DNA of 64,000 bases, taken from assembly GCA_013368315.1 (NCBI GenBank), contig JAACJM010000002.1, positions 186,001 to 250,000 of the forward strand. The letters are read 5' to 3'. Source of the DNA: Tetrapyrgos nigripes (lineage: Eukaryota; Basidiomycota; Agaricomycetes; Agaricales; Campanellaceae). Position 1 is the stretch's first letter. Each line of letters opens with the position of its first letter. Below the pieces are notes generated by a model, which was not told the DNA's origin, ran no database searches, and saw only the letters and a list, made by a program, of their open reading frames with translations. The translations under genes were made by a program, and so were the position numbers. Of the stretch, positions 1 to 10,661 are shown piece by piece.

Positions 1-733
1 GAGTTCAACACTCGATGATTGGTATGTGGTGTGGTTTGGGTAAGGGTTTGGTTCAAATGAACGAAGATTCCTTCGTTAAACTCTAACTGCGATTCTGCAG
101 GTGGGATTCCCCTAATCAAATCAAATTCTCGATAAAACAATATGGGAACAATGAAATTCTCTCTATTACCACCCGTAGATGAGTCTCTAGTGTCAAACGG
201 GGGCGGTGGGTTGTCTGTCTTTACATATTTACAAGGTAAGTACTTATATACGTAGAAATAATGAATACATGATAAACGGCCACAGCTGATGATGTATTTT
301 CTCCACTTGTCTCCAATGCATTGTGTCTGTCCAACTTGTCCCGAACAAGTAGTGCTTCATTTTGGTAAGTGTGGCGTCGGGCTTTGAGTCTCAGACACAT
401 GACTTTCTATTCTTTATCTTCATCTTTCTTTCTCCGTCGAGTTTCCCTGAGCTCGTCTTTGAATTATTCTTCTGGTGTACTCATGCCACATCTTGGTTTA
501 TTGGCGATGGATCTTTAATGGGCTCCAAGAGCTCCAATACTCAAAGTCAAGGCGAATTGTCTTCCGTTTTACTCGTGCTTTGATTTTACTAGCCTAGAGC
601 CACAGCTTCATTCTTTAGCTAGTACTGACTGAGGAGCCTCACGCGGACAGGATCGGTCAAGTCAGATTCAAATGGTAAGTGAATGAGTGTATTATCATCG
701 CGTTTTTACAGGGGTGTGCGACTATGAGTCGTA
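1..733. other. Stretch without a recognised gene
   Basis: I see no credible coding exon here. A short open frame at 362-583 (+) is hydrophobic and low complexity and has no recognisable motif. The segment ends where homology to the 34.4 kb region begins (about 737), so it is unrelated sequence that the duplicated block joined. Confidence 0.5.
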
Positions 734-934
734 ATGGAGGATGATGTGAGGGAGTTTAGGGTTTGGGATTATTTCCCAAGATTCCAGATGGAAGATGTGG
801 CCAGAGGAATATACAGCGAGTATAATGCTTTACAAGAACAGTCGAACATGTACTGGATCAGTGCGTTGAATGGATTTGAGTCAGTGGAGTTCGCAATCAG
901 AGCTGGGCAGGACATGGTAAGGTCTTTTTTCTAG
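734..934 (+). pseudogene. Duplicated 3' end of FAD oxidoreductase gene
   Basis: This frame encodes about 66 residues nearly identical to the C-terminus of the intact FAD oxidoreductase at 32709-34565; it shares the EFRVWDYFPRF and YWISALNGFESVEFAIRAGQ stretches and ends at the same FF-stop. The rest of the gene (signal peptide, FAD-binding fold, about 430 residues) is missing. Homology starts near 737, inside an exon, so this is a truncated copy made by DNA duplication and not a small gene. The apparent ATG at 734 is an accident of the junction. The few amino-acid differences (for example Met for Thr) fit drift after duplication. Confidence 0.8.
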
Positions 935-2472
935 TTTAGATATACATCAATCTTTCGTTTTTTGTATTAATTTGAAGTACTGTAGTACTGTGACTGCAAA
1001 ATTCCCCTCACTGGGGTCCCTAAAAGCAGAATAAGTTATCTTCTAATTCGTTTGATCAGCATCTCCAAGTCCATCTTGTTCATTGTGAACCCATTTCAGC
1101 ACCACCTTCAGGGTGCTTTTAGCATTTTCCACCCTTCCCTGGTCAAAGCAAATTTGTACAGTAGAATGGAATACACTTTTGGCTACTTTGAGAAGACTTT
1201 TATAAAAGAATATGTCATGTTGTATACAGTTTGAAGGTATCCCACCTGTATTCTATATGATATATTCAACTGTACACCGGAAGGTTTATTCTCTGCATAT
1301 GTTCTAAGGATCACAGCGCTCTGATCGAAGTATTACAATAAACTGAAGCTGCATACAGACAATGAGACGTTTAATCCAGCCCCAAAGTACTGAGGATAGC
1401 ATTGTAGTTGGTCATTCGGGCAGCGGTCACGTCGAAAGTCAGATTTTCCACCACCATATTCTCAATCAGTAGTACAGCCTGGTCAGGGTTTGCCAGGGTA
1501 GAGGTCAGAGGACTAGTCATCCAGAACAACTGCAATGGATAGGCGGCCTCGTCCACATAGCCATTCGCTTGTGAGATACCGATAGAGCAATTCTGGCAAC
1601 GTAAAAGAGCATTCATGATTCCAGCGTCTTCCTCATAATACCAATTGTTGGAAAGTGTAACGACACCGCCTGAGTTGGAGTCCATATAGTGACCATCCTC
1701 CCTGTCACGCAGTATCAAAGCCTCCATTTCCCCCAAAAATTATCGTTAGACTTACGAGACCTGAGAATATTGGATTATTGGTACCAGACTCTGATACGAT
1801 CTCCTGCGATTTTGAGAATTAATTCCTAGCCATGCTGCAACAGTAAATGATCTATCAAAACAATTCATCAGAGACAGATCTCAATTAGCTGATGATTGTT
1901 CCTCACTTTGCCAAGTGGGTCCTGTTGGCGGAGGTAAATCTCGTGTACCCATAAGGAAGAGAAGTGGTGACATTGACCAGGAAATCATCCTGGAATGGAT
2001 CGCAGGTAACGGAGGTGTCAGGAAATGCTAGACCAATGGAAGTCCTAGTGACTTGGCTCTGCAGATTATAAGTTACTGATTATAACATCTGGAATAAAAA
2101 GTTTACATTGACTGTAGAGAAACTGTCCAGGGCGGCAGTGCGTTGACTGAGAGTAGCGCAAGTTCCTGCATATTTGACAAGGATGGCAGTTCGCTTACCT
2201 AGGTGAGCAAGAGCAAGGACAGCAAGGGAAAGAGGTATACTCCTGAGGATATGCGCTGTCTGGAGAATCTGTGGATAGGCCCTCCGCTAAGCAGTTTTCT
2301 TATATAGCGGCGCCAGGACCGAGCAACCTGCGCAAACGTGTGCTGATTCGAAACTATTTTTCAGTCTTCGCCAGCCCAGGACCAACAGGACCGTGGAACC
2401 TGTGCAGGCATGTGTTGATTCGAAGCTATTTTTCAGTCAGAGTCTGAGTTCCCTTTCTTCATACCTCTTGTG
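737..2472. repeat. Segmental duplication, copy A (mate at 34368-35991)
   Basis: The nucleotide sequence matches 34368-35991 closely over about 1.6-1.7 kb. It covers the last exon of the FAD oxidoreductase, the intergenic space and the whole convergent secreted-protein gene with its upstream region. Copy A carries small lesions relative to the mate: loss of the start codon of the convergent gene near 2250, and an extra tandem copy of about 60-70 bp at roughly 2311-2437 (two versions of a GATTCGAARCTATTTTTCAG block). Homology stops at the CCTCTTGTGA motif (2472 / 35991). A dispersed repeat begins immediately after it in copy A. Confidence 0.85.
1371..2255 (-). pseudogene. Secreted-protein paralog lacking its start codon
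   Basis: This is the duplicate of the gene at 34937-35840. The exons align in order with conserved splice sites; the C-terminal exon shares the SNNWYY, LRCQNCS and FDVTAARMTNYNAILSTLGL stretches. At the 5' end the mate has CATCATGGCCGTCC where this copy has CATATCC, so 8 bases including the ATG and second codon are gone. No replacement in-frame ATG precedes the signal-peptide region. The remaining frame looks open, so inactivation may be recent or a downstream start could be used. I call it a pseudogene because the secretion signal cannot be translated in full. Confidence 0.65.
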
Positions 2473-2477
2473 ACTAC

Positions 2478-2575
2478 GAGGCTGAACGAAATGAGGCTGA
2501 GTTTATTACACTCTATTTCTGCTTGTGGCTATGTTTAAATGTTTCCAATTTTACCTGTCCATTTAATTCCGCATA
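2478..2575 (+). repeat. Dispersed repeat family R1, copy A
   Basis: This is one of four copies of a ~95-bp sequence in the window (others at 15681, 23882 and 36708). The shared core runs from a GAGGCYGAAYGAAATGARG start through TTTACACTCCATTTC to GTGGCTATGT, then a pyrimidine-rich tail. No coding potential. This copy abuts the breakpoint of the segmental duplication. Confidence 0.7.
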
Positions 2576-3705
2576 CTTTTCCATGTGATTTTTGTTTTGT
2601 CTGCTTCAACACGCAATTTACTCCTGTGAACCTAATGGTACTTGTATAAGTATCTGAGGCCACGGGCCATGGATACAATGTCAACATCAAGAGTTCGGAG
2701 CATAATTTTGGACGAGAGGGTTGGTCATTCATCCTGTCAGTGAGTTTTTCTTTCTTTGTTCTTCATTCCTGTACCATTGTAGTAGTTTCTCTTCGTTTTC
2801 CATTTTTCTCTTGCTTATCATTCTCATCTTCAGTCAGTCTGTCATTCCTGTCTTAGCCTTTTTCACTCATGCTGACCTTGCATCCTATGGCGTTTTTTGC
2901 TTTTCCTCTATCTTTCACCTCTCCTCCTACATCTCAGTCACCCTGGTATCCTCTCTAGTGCCATTGGTTCCAACACTATCATTTTCTTCTTCCATGGTCT
3001 TGCTGTCAGACCGAACACTATTGCTTGTCACCTTTTCAATGCTACTCTCGTCTCTTTTCACCATGTCTATGCCTCCGTCCTGCTGCTCAAGGTCCTCAAT
3101 GTCTCAGGCCAGCGTCACATCTATGCCCCCGTCTGGCACCTCAAGATTGTCAATGTCTCAGGACACTGTCTCTCCACCGCTGAAATTGAGTTGGGTTGAC
3201 AATGCTGACTCAATTTCAGTGGTGGAGAGATGGTGTCCTGAGACATTGATGATCCTGAGGTGTGACTGCATTGATGTGCTCTTTTGTGGAGCTTGTTGCA
3301 GAGCTACCTAATCACTGTAACCCACTGGGATTCAATTCCTCATGAAATACACACCTGAAACATCAGGAAAAAATTAAGTTTCTACTTAGTACAACATATG
3401 CTCCATAGTGATAATAGTTGTGTTGTAAGGTCCCCAATTATTGAGAGCTCCATAGTACTCCATAGTACAGTCACATCAATCTATAGCACAAGGTACCCAT
3501 CACACATATCTCCATATACCCTGTATTTATACCCATGTGCTGTATAGTGTATGGATTATACAAAACCTATTTCGACTCAGTATCCAATAGAGCCAGGGGT
3601 AGACACCATAAGTGAGACTGGAAAACCCCCATTTGAATACCCAAAAGATCTCACCATCTGTTATCCAGAGCAAAGAAAAGAACAATGATACATGGTGAGC
3701 AAAGT
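2576..3705. other. Non-coding, pyrimidine-rich stretch
   Basis: The longest open frame (2721-3311, +) is made almost entirely of Ser/Leu/Phe from a T/C-rich strand and overlaps the imperfect palindrome at 3138-3263; it has no domain signature. I do not regard it as a gene. Nothing else was recognised apart from the palindrome. Confidence 0.5.
3138..3263. repeat. Imperfect palindrome, 55-bp arms, 16-nt loop
   Basis: Arm 3138-3192 and arm 3209-3263 are reverse complements with about 49 of 55 positions matching; the shared core is CAATGTCTCAGGACA and TGAAATTGAGT. The transcript of either strand would fold into one long hairpin. Just upstream (about 3080-3137) lies a diverged tandem relative of the left arm. 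Confidence 0.75.
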
Positions 3706-5805
3706 CTATGCTGCTCTGCCAGCAGGTGCCACTGCTATACCCGCTCCCCCTTCAGCCTCATCACCATTTGGTCCTCTGACCTCTTCAAGGTTCTCCTCAT
3801 CCTCTCTCTCCTCCTCAGTATCAGTGTCACCCATTTGGTTGGCCAATTCCTGCACCAAGCAGAACTGAAGTTTGCCAGTGATCACTGACTTGATGGAGGG
3901 AGGGTCGATACCAGCTTTCTCACTAGGAATCATATTAGTAGACCGTTCGTTAGCAATAAGGATAACTCACTGGGCTTTCAAATACATTCAGGATCAAATC
4001 TTTATTATGACAGGCTCATTGAGTGTTTGCCAGTTTTGAAATTCTTTGAGATGCTTGGCATGTACTGTCTTGGTGCCAGTCTCTGTAAAAGGACCAGCCT
4101 TGATGTAGATGCCCATGGACCACTGCTGCACGATGTGAGTGATCTGAAATGAAATATTATTGAAAGACCCAATCATGAGTAGGAGAAGACTGTACCTGTG
4201 TCATAAACAAAGCCAGGGTTGAAAAAGCAGGCAAAGACTATTCCACAAGAGTCTTGGCCTTTTGCGAAGCATGAAAGACAAAGAATGAGCTGAAATACAG
4301 GGTTCTCAGCAAACCCTGTATGAATGGCAGTGTCCTGTTCCAAATGTATCAGTATGACACAATTCAGATAGATCAAGCAAAGAAAAATCACTTTAAACAC
4401 GAAAGTCATGTTTTCAGATAGTCTCTCATAGAGAGCAAGCATCTCCCGCTTTCCCTTCTTGCTTGTATCCTTCTTGAAGCTGAACGTAGACATTATAGCT
4501 TCCTTGACACACTTGAGCATGTCTCTGCGGATGCAACTACCAAATCTAAGAACATTGATTAGTGTAATGAACTCCAAGATAACCAATAACCATCATGCAC
4601 CAATTTCTCTACATTCAAATCAATCCAGTATTGCTTACCTGCAACCCTACAAGCATCGTGAAATGCCTTTCTAGCCCATCCAATCACAGTAGCACAACTT
4701 GGAAAGCCTTGAACACCTATGACCTTGCTTTCATAGTAAGCACAAGCACGAAGAATGATAGCATTTCCTTCAGAATCATAATCCTCAGCTTTAGGTCTAC
4801 CTCCAGGCTTGTACTTGGGATTGAAGGCAAGGAAAGGGAGTTTGTTGGAATTGGCATTGGTGATCTCTGTTGAGGTGGCAATGGACAATGATGTGGCAGT
4901 CCCTGAAGACATTGTTGTTAACACAGCTTCAGATGATGATTGCTAATGAGGAAGTTGTCAGAAAAGCACTAAGAATATCTGAGGCTGCTCGCCTTGGTTT
5001 GTCCTCGTGTAGACACAGCCTGACCAGCTGTAATATTCTTAGAAGCACCACCAGCTGCATGGTCAGGCATTGGGTCCTGTGAAAAGACATCTTGACCACA
5101 TTCTTCAGGCTCTGAGTCATTTTGGACAGGCATTGACATGAACGCATGGCGAGGTGTTTTGGGTGGGGCTTTTGTTGAATCCTTGCAGTATATACACTTC
5201 AATTCAGGGGGACGCAGAGTAGGAGTTGTCATGGTAGGCATGGCAGTAATCTGCTAGACATTAAGACAAAGTGACCAAAAACCTAAGTATAAATCCTTAC
5301 CGCTGATGCAGGTGTGAAGTGAATACCAGGTTGTTCACCATGCTCAAACCTGTCTTCACTTTCAACGTCAGCTTGCATGTCATCTCTGTCTTCATCCTTG
5401 TCAATTTCTGCATCAGCAGCCTCATCCTCATCAGCTTGAGCAGTGGCTAGAGTGACCATGTTAGCACAAGATGAGCATGGCATTTTGTTTACTGACAAGC
5501 CATTTGTCTTCTGAGTTGCTTAGCCTCTTGCTCCAACTGAGCAAGCTGCTCCTTTTCGTTCTTTTTACCTATGATTTATAGTTAGTAAGTCTTTGACCAC
5601 TTCCAGTAACAATGGAGACATACCTCACTGCTTTGTTCCAGAAGCTACCATACCCCTAGACTTCTTAATGGCTGGCTGAGTAGAAAGGTTTTTGGAGCAT
5701 AGCTGGCAGCTAGAAGCTTGTGCTTGGGTGTCTTTGCCTGAGGACTCCTCGTCACTAACCCATGGGGAGCTTTATGTTTTTGAGCATTGACTGGCATGGA
5801 GGTGG
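3706..5805 (-). CDS. DUF6532 family protein (multi-exon, boundaries approximate)
   Basis: Several minus-strand exons give a protein of the basidiomycete DUF6532 family, whose function is unknown. Upstream exons encode a basic/coiled-coil region (KEQLAQLEQEAKQL near 5530) and an acidic stretch (5283-5498). The DUF6532 core follows: GNAIILRACAYYESKV and AFHDACRVAGKQYW (4559-4924), FGSCIRRDMLKCVKEA (about 4510-4560), GFAENPVFQLILCLSCF (about 4230-4320), ITHIVQQWSMG and AKHLKEFQNWQ (3994-4150). An acidic tail exon lies at 3706-3900. Order and spacing fit the family. The join between the exon ending near 4000 and the acidic tail needs a frame change I could not resolve by splicing, so the 3' end may be frameshifted. 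DUF6532 genes are often multicopy near transposons, as here. Confidence 0.65.
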
Positions 5806-5971
5806 TGGTTGAAGGAAGGAAGAGGTAAACAAAACACAGTCACAGTGGTGTGTAAGCAGGCGGCCCCTGGTAGTAAGTGTAAATTTTTTTCTGCATTTTG
5901 GCTAAATATCTCCAAACACTAAGTCTGTCTGGTGTCCTTATTGTTGCTTTGCTGTAGGTGATGACAGGGCA

Positions 5972-6579
5972 TTGCACTCACACATCTCCCAGACTGAATT
6001 TTGTCGCTGCAAGGATGAAGACGTGTTTAATGAACCCAACTCTGATATTGATGAGCAACCTATGGCAGTGCCACTACATAGTGACTCCAATGATGAGCCA
6101 ACACCAACTTTCTTTCCATCCCTACTAAATGAGGATTACCCAGAGGACACGGACGCAGAACCTATCATAACTACCCCCTCTACCTCTACTCGCAAATGGG
6201 CGATGATACAACCAATGACCCAAAGTCCATATATGGGGATGACAAATATGTCCATGCCATGTCATATCCTGGTGCTGCAGGCATGCTGCTTAATGATACC
6301 ACCATTCCTATTGGTTTTGAAATGACCCACCAGTCCCAGATGGCCAGGAATGAAGACCCTTGGACCCTGTTTCAATCAGAGAAGGAGTGGGAGCTGGCAA
6401 GGTGGTTGATGAGTGCTGGAGTCAGCCAGAAGAAAATAGACAAGTTTTGCAAGCTAGAAGCATTATGTTCTTTCAGTATCTTTGTTTTCAAACACACTAA
6501 TATCCACATACAGATACAAGACAATATCAAAACATCTGTCCACAATAGTCATGCCCTTCTTCAGGTAAATATGGAATAA
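5972..6579 (+). pseudogene. Plavaka-type transposase N-terminal remnant
   Basis: Two overlapping frames encode a patchy acidic region (NEPNSDIDEQPMAVPLHSDS), then DPWTLFQSEKEWELARWLM and SAGVSQKKIDKFCKLEA. This matches the N-terminal motif of Plavaka (CMC/CACTA-like) transposases, normally of the type P-F-x-S-x-x-x-W-E-x-A-x-W followed by G-x-S-x-x-x-I-D-x-F-L-K-L. The frame is lost after this point and none of the catalytic-region motifs present at 39.7-44.2 kb follow within the next 1.5 kb. It is a 5'-end fossil, unrelated in function to the flanking DUF6532 gene. Confidence 0.5.
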
Positions 6580-6884
6580 ATAGATAAGTAGTTCTGCTTT
6601 CGTGAAAGGATCAGAAATTGTCAGAAAAAACTCACTTGTGTGTACCTCAAGGACTGGGTATCTTCAATATTGACTGAGTACAGTAATTATTGCTGGACCG
6701 ACTTATGTACTTGCAAAACATGGTATTCAAACCACTGTGCTGAGATGAGGCAATGTAGAACCGAGCTTGCCTACTGGAAGAATATCTCAGACACCAAAGT
6801 ACCTCATCCTGCCATTGATGCAGAATGTTGACTGTGTCAGGTTACAGAGCCTAGTATCTAAAAGGAGATGACAGGAGGGACAAA

Positions 6885-7226
6885 CTAATGATCATGCGGG
6901 TCGGAAAAGTACCACCTTGGGTGAGCATGTACTGATATGATCAATGATGGGATATGGTGCCACGCGTTGATTTGAAACCAAGCACCAGAGGCAGTTGGCT
7001 TGCCACAGCCATAATCCATATAACTACATGGACGCATATACAGGTGGAGGCTCATCTGCCATCCCCTTGCCCAATTTGAACTCAACTGACTCTCCAATGT
7101 CTGTATTTGCACCATCATTCTCTTCATAGCCACTTGCATTCCTTCCATTCCGTTTGGGATTTGTCGAAAACCCGCTGCAGTTTTCTTACTTGCTCCCGTT
7201 TTATCATCGGTTTCTTGTAGCTGCAT
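6885..7226 (-). CDS. Possible small ORF, coiled-coil N-terminus
   Basis: One 113-codon frame starts with a good ATG. Its first ~50 residues are helical and charged (KTAAGFRQIPNGMEGMQVAM, then RMMVQIQTLESQLS), which suggests a short coiled coil. The rest is unremarkable. No family recognised and no neighbour suggests a role. It could be an exon of a larger decayed gene or a chance frame. Confidence 0.25.
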   Translation of the reverse strand: MQLQETDDKTGASKKTAAGFRQIPNGMEGMQVAMKRMMVQIQTLESQLSSNWARGWQMSLHLYMRPCSYMDYGCGKPTASGAWFQINAWHHIPSLIISVHAHPRWYFSDPHDH

Positions 7227-7229
7227 TTT

Positions 7230-8178
7230 GGCATGTCATATGTGTAGTGGTGGTTTAAATTGTCAAATGAGTAGACAGTGAGCATTCAGGCATTAAATTT
7301 AGATGCTGGATATCTCCTTTGTTGGGGATTCGAACAGATTTTCGGACTCTGATAGGTGGATGGAGTCGAGCCCAGGTTTTATTGGATACAGATCCATTGG
7401 AATGTAGCCATTTGCTGTGCCTCTCTGACATCCATTCTCTTCCTGAACTGAACTCAATGTATATTTCAGATTAAATGGTTGAAGTTATCTTTCTGTTGCA
7501 CTGGAGCTCACTGGAACAGTGATAATGAAGTAAGATGGTCATAGGAACATTCATTACGATAAGATTCCATCTCTGCTTATGTTCTCTCTTTCTGTAGGAG
7601 CATATGATTCCAAGGACTATGAGTACAACAACTACACTATTCCAGCCATCATTTCAGCACTGCTCTTGCTTGTGCTCCGCAGTATTGGGTAAGTACTATG
7701 GATACTGCAAGGAGATGAGCTTCAAGATTACCTGCAATGGGTTGAAACACATTTACGATGAAACTGAAGGGGTAGATGATAATGTTGTAACAAAGGTAAA
7801 GAAACTGGTTGATATCACTGCTTGGATTGGTACAGCCTTTTGACCAGTAGCATCAGTCAATGTAACTGTTGTTGATGTTGGGGTTGAAGTTGTAAATGTA
7901 ACAATGTCTCTGGTTCCAGGTAATGAGTCAACTTTCTTTCTCACTCTAGCGGCAGTTTGACTCACCTTGCCTTCAGTAACATTCCACGACTCTGTGCACT
8001 ATCGCTTTCAAGCTGGATAAAGACTTCCGAGGACCGAATGTCTGAACCGGTTCTGATCATCCACGATGTCATGGGACTTCAAAGTGAGCATCGAGAGCAG
8101 CGCCCCCTAATGCTTCAGCCTTCAGGTTGAAACAAGGTGGGTTTGTACGATTGAAAGATCAACCAAAGATGCAGCTTG
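7230..8178. other. Stretch without a recognised gene
   Basis: Short frames at 7604-7843 (+) and 7753-7965 (-) overlap each other. A Thr/Val-rich piece near 7850 (minus strand) might be an exon, but no family or start/stop arrangement could be supported. Confidence 0.4.
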
Positions 8179-8850
8179 CACGCCGAAAAGGGACAAATTT
8201 CCGCTCGACGGATCTGTGACCGGATATGTGTACGAGAATGAGATATATCTGGAAACTAGATATAAGTACAAAAAGATGATGTATCAGTAAGCTAGATATT
8301 TGAACAGAAAGTTGCTATATAGGTATGCCTTTTAGTATATTTGATTGGTGTGTAGACATATTATGTATCAAAGCTATTAAAAGAAGTACAAAAAGACCGA
8401 GAATCGAGAATCTGGATATAGTTACAGATATGCGTCCGAAAAGACAATACATCCGGCTTCCAGATATGGGTGCGTATAGTTTATATGTCCGTAATACTGA
8501 TATTTTTATAGCATTCATTCTGATCTATCAGTTCATCTGCCAGGACTACTATCGGGACCCTTGTCCGGAATCCAGACTTATTGTCTTTTCGGACACATAT
8601 CTGTAATCATGTCTGGAATCCTGATTTGAGGTCTTTTTGTAGTTCTTTCAATAGCTTTGATACAGAATATGTCCGCACACCAATCAAATATACTAAAAAT
8701 TCATCCTTATATAGCAACTTTCTGATCAAATATCTAGCTTACAGATACATCATCTTTTTGTACTTATATCTAGATTCCAAATATATCTCGTTTTCATACA
8801 CATATCCGGTCATGTATCCGTCGAGCGGAAATTTGTCCCTTTTCGGTGTG
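8179..8850. mobile_element. CAC-terminated MITE with ~300-bp inverted arms (family M1)
   Basis: The two halves (about 8179-8480 and 8545-8850) are reverse complements along most of their length. The ends read CACGCCGAAAAGGGAC at the left and the complement of CACACCGAAAAGGGAC at the right. A 3-bp duplication, TTG, flanks the element (8176-8178 and 8851-8853). CAC termini plus a 3-bp target duplication fit a non-autonomous CMC/CACTA-type element, the superfamily of the Plavaka transposase in this window, although TIR sharing with Plavaka was not shown. The open frames inside it (8325-8606, 8581-8865) are a by-product of the palindrome. A second copy of this family enters the window at 63890. 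Confidence 0.75.
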
Positions 8851-8934
8851 TTGCCGACAGACTAGGAAATGGACTATAGTTGTGGCGAGTGATAGATTCT
8901 TCACAGAAGACAGATGCCTTGATGCATCTCTGAT

Positions 8935-9393
8935 GTGACTTTAGGAATCAGTGGCAGAGAGTGGCATGCGGTCACGCTCATTCAGGAACAGTCCGGCTTC
9001 GGTGTTTACATCATTAATCATGGTGCAGGCATCACCGCAGAGACGGAAGAGATCTGGAAGGTATTCAAGCGTGCCCACCACGAGTGTGCAAAGTGGAAGA
9101 ACAAGAGGTCTTGGTGGTATGACAGCCTGACTCCCATCATGCCGCCGCGTGCCAAAGGAACCAATGTACTCCATGCGTCCGATCCTATAGGAAGGTCAGC
9201 AACTCCTCGTAGCTGTATCCGTATTCGTCGTAGTCCATCGTCGACAGCGGTGATGACGCGTACAGCTTTCATTGGACGATTGTCACCCCAGGAAACAATT
9301 TATTCACCGGACTACTATATAAGGTTACATGCGACTAGGAAGAAATTCATGGACGTCCTGATCCGCGTCCTGTCACTGTCGAACAGGCTCTAA
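8935..9393 (+). CDS. Unrecognised ORF, doubtful
   Basis: A 152-codon plus-strand frame contains REWHAVTLIQEQSGFGVYII and a Trp/Lys-rich stretch. The opposite strand is also open for 84 codons. No start context, introns or family could be supported, and the next-door MITE makes a truncated gene likely. It may be an exon remnant on either strand. Confidence 0.2.
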   Translation: MTLGISGREWHAVTLIQEQSGFGVYIINHGAGITAETEEIWKVFKRAHHECAKWKNKRSWWYDSLTPIMPPRAKGTNVLHASDPIGRSATPRSCIRIRRSPSSTAVMTRTAFIGRLSPQETIYSPDYYIRLHATRKKFMDVLIRVLSLSNRL

Positions 9394-9752
9394 AAAATAA
9401 GATGAGTATGTAGATTCTTTGGCGTATGTAGATTTTCCCCGACGCACTTGTATGATGCACTGCGGCGGGAGGAGTAGGAGGAGTTCATTACATGGCATGG
9501 GCAAGGCATGGATTCAAGACAATTGTAATCAGGATCATGATGTTGATCCAGCGTTTCTGCGACCCACTTTGATCGTCACTATTAAACTACGGAAGCTGCT
9601 GTAGCAGCGGTATTCTGAAGGAAACTTCTTTCGCGACGGGAACGGTACTTACCTCTTTCATAGTTAATATCACAGGCTGTCTGGCATGTACTTAAAAATG
9701 CAGGAAGAGTTGTTAACGTTCTTCAGACTCGAAAACTCCTATATCTCCTGTC

Positions 9753-9974
9753 ATGAAAATCGTTAGCTTCTTTACACTCACCATCGTCGCAATCCTCGGT
9801 GTTCTTAGTCTGGAGCACCAGGCTGCAGCGCACCCTTCTCCTGCTTCTGGAGTTGTCCGAGCTAGAGGTGAGTATGGAATTTATTGCTAGAATAGCGTCC
9901 TTAACTGATTGGAATAATCTACACTTTCAGCGGATAACTGCGTCTGCAACGACGACCAGTGCAGTAATTGTTGA
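9753..9974 (+). CDS. Small secreted cysteine-rich peptide (53 aa, two exons)
   Basis: Exon 1 (9753-9867) encodes a classic signal peptide, MKIVSFFTLTIVAILGV, followed by an Ala/His/Pro-rich linker ending VVRARA. A 63-bp GT-AG intron (9868-9930) splits the Arg-Ala codon pair. Exon 2 (9931-9974) adds DNCVCNDDQCSNC and a stop. The mature part thus has four Cys in eleven positions (C-x-C-x4-C-x2-C), enough for two disulphides or a metal site, and the VVRAR just before it looks like a dibasic-type processing region. A second intron-like segment lies just after the stop. The size, signal and Cys knot are those of fungal small secreted proteins; the role is unknown. The GH18 gene is next downstream on the other strand. 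Confidence 0.6.
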
Positions 9975-10661
9975 AAGAGTAGTACAGAGGTAAGTGGCTA
10001 TATCCTAGTCAAATACCGAATCTCGATGCACGGCATACTAATTATTTATCTCAGATTTTGGATACTTATTCAGCTTCTGAATCCGGTCTTTGTGACGGTC
10101 TTAACGGAAACGCTGCTTCAGAGGATGCGATTGTACTATTCGCGAGTCGCAAAGTCAATTTGATAACAATTTCCGAAATTAAAGCATGGAATATGAAGTA
10201 CTTAACGTTTAAAATATTACTCGGAATTTATTCCTCCCCTGCGTAAGTATGAGCGTATTCAAGTTGAGCCCAATCCAAGGATTAACCAGTATATCCCTGG
10301 GCTTCAGCATCCTCGTTTGGTTGTCCGGTCGAGAGAGTGGCGCCATAAAATGAAAAATAATCTTATGTGGTGGATGTGTTGAAGAGAATGAAGGAGGCTT
10401 TGGCCACATTCTGAGACCAGTAGAGGCGTTTCTGACAGCGTAAAGTTCCGAGGGAGCTGAGAATATTCTCGACTTTGACCAAACATACGTATCGGATACA
10501 TATATATCTGAGCGAATTGAGAATTGAGAGTAAATTAGCTGACTACGTTACAAACAAAGTATAACTCAGGCACACTAAAATTAGAATACCTCATCAGCTA
10601 TTTTACCTTCGGTTGTTTTGGTAGTTTCCTTCTTTTCTTCGCTTTTCTCTATCTTAGGGTA

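Noticed and set aside
2721..3311. 196-codon open frame, hydrophobic/Ser-rich
   Set aside because: Composition follows a pyrimidine-rich strand and the frame crosses the palindrome at 3138-3263; no domain, no introns, overlapping alternative frame equally open.
8325..8865. Open frames inside the 8.2-8.9 kb region
   Set aside because: They mirror each other because the MITE is nearly palindromic; not genes.
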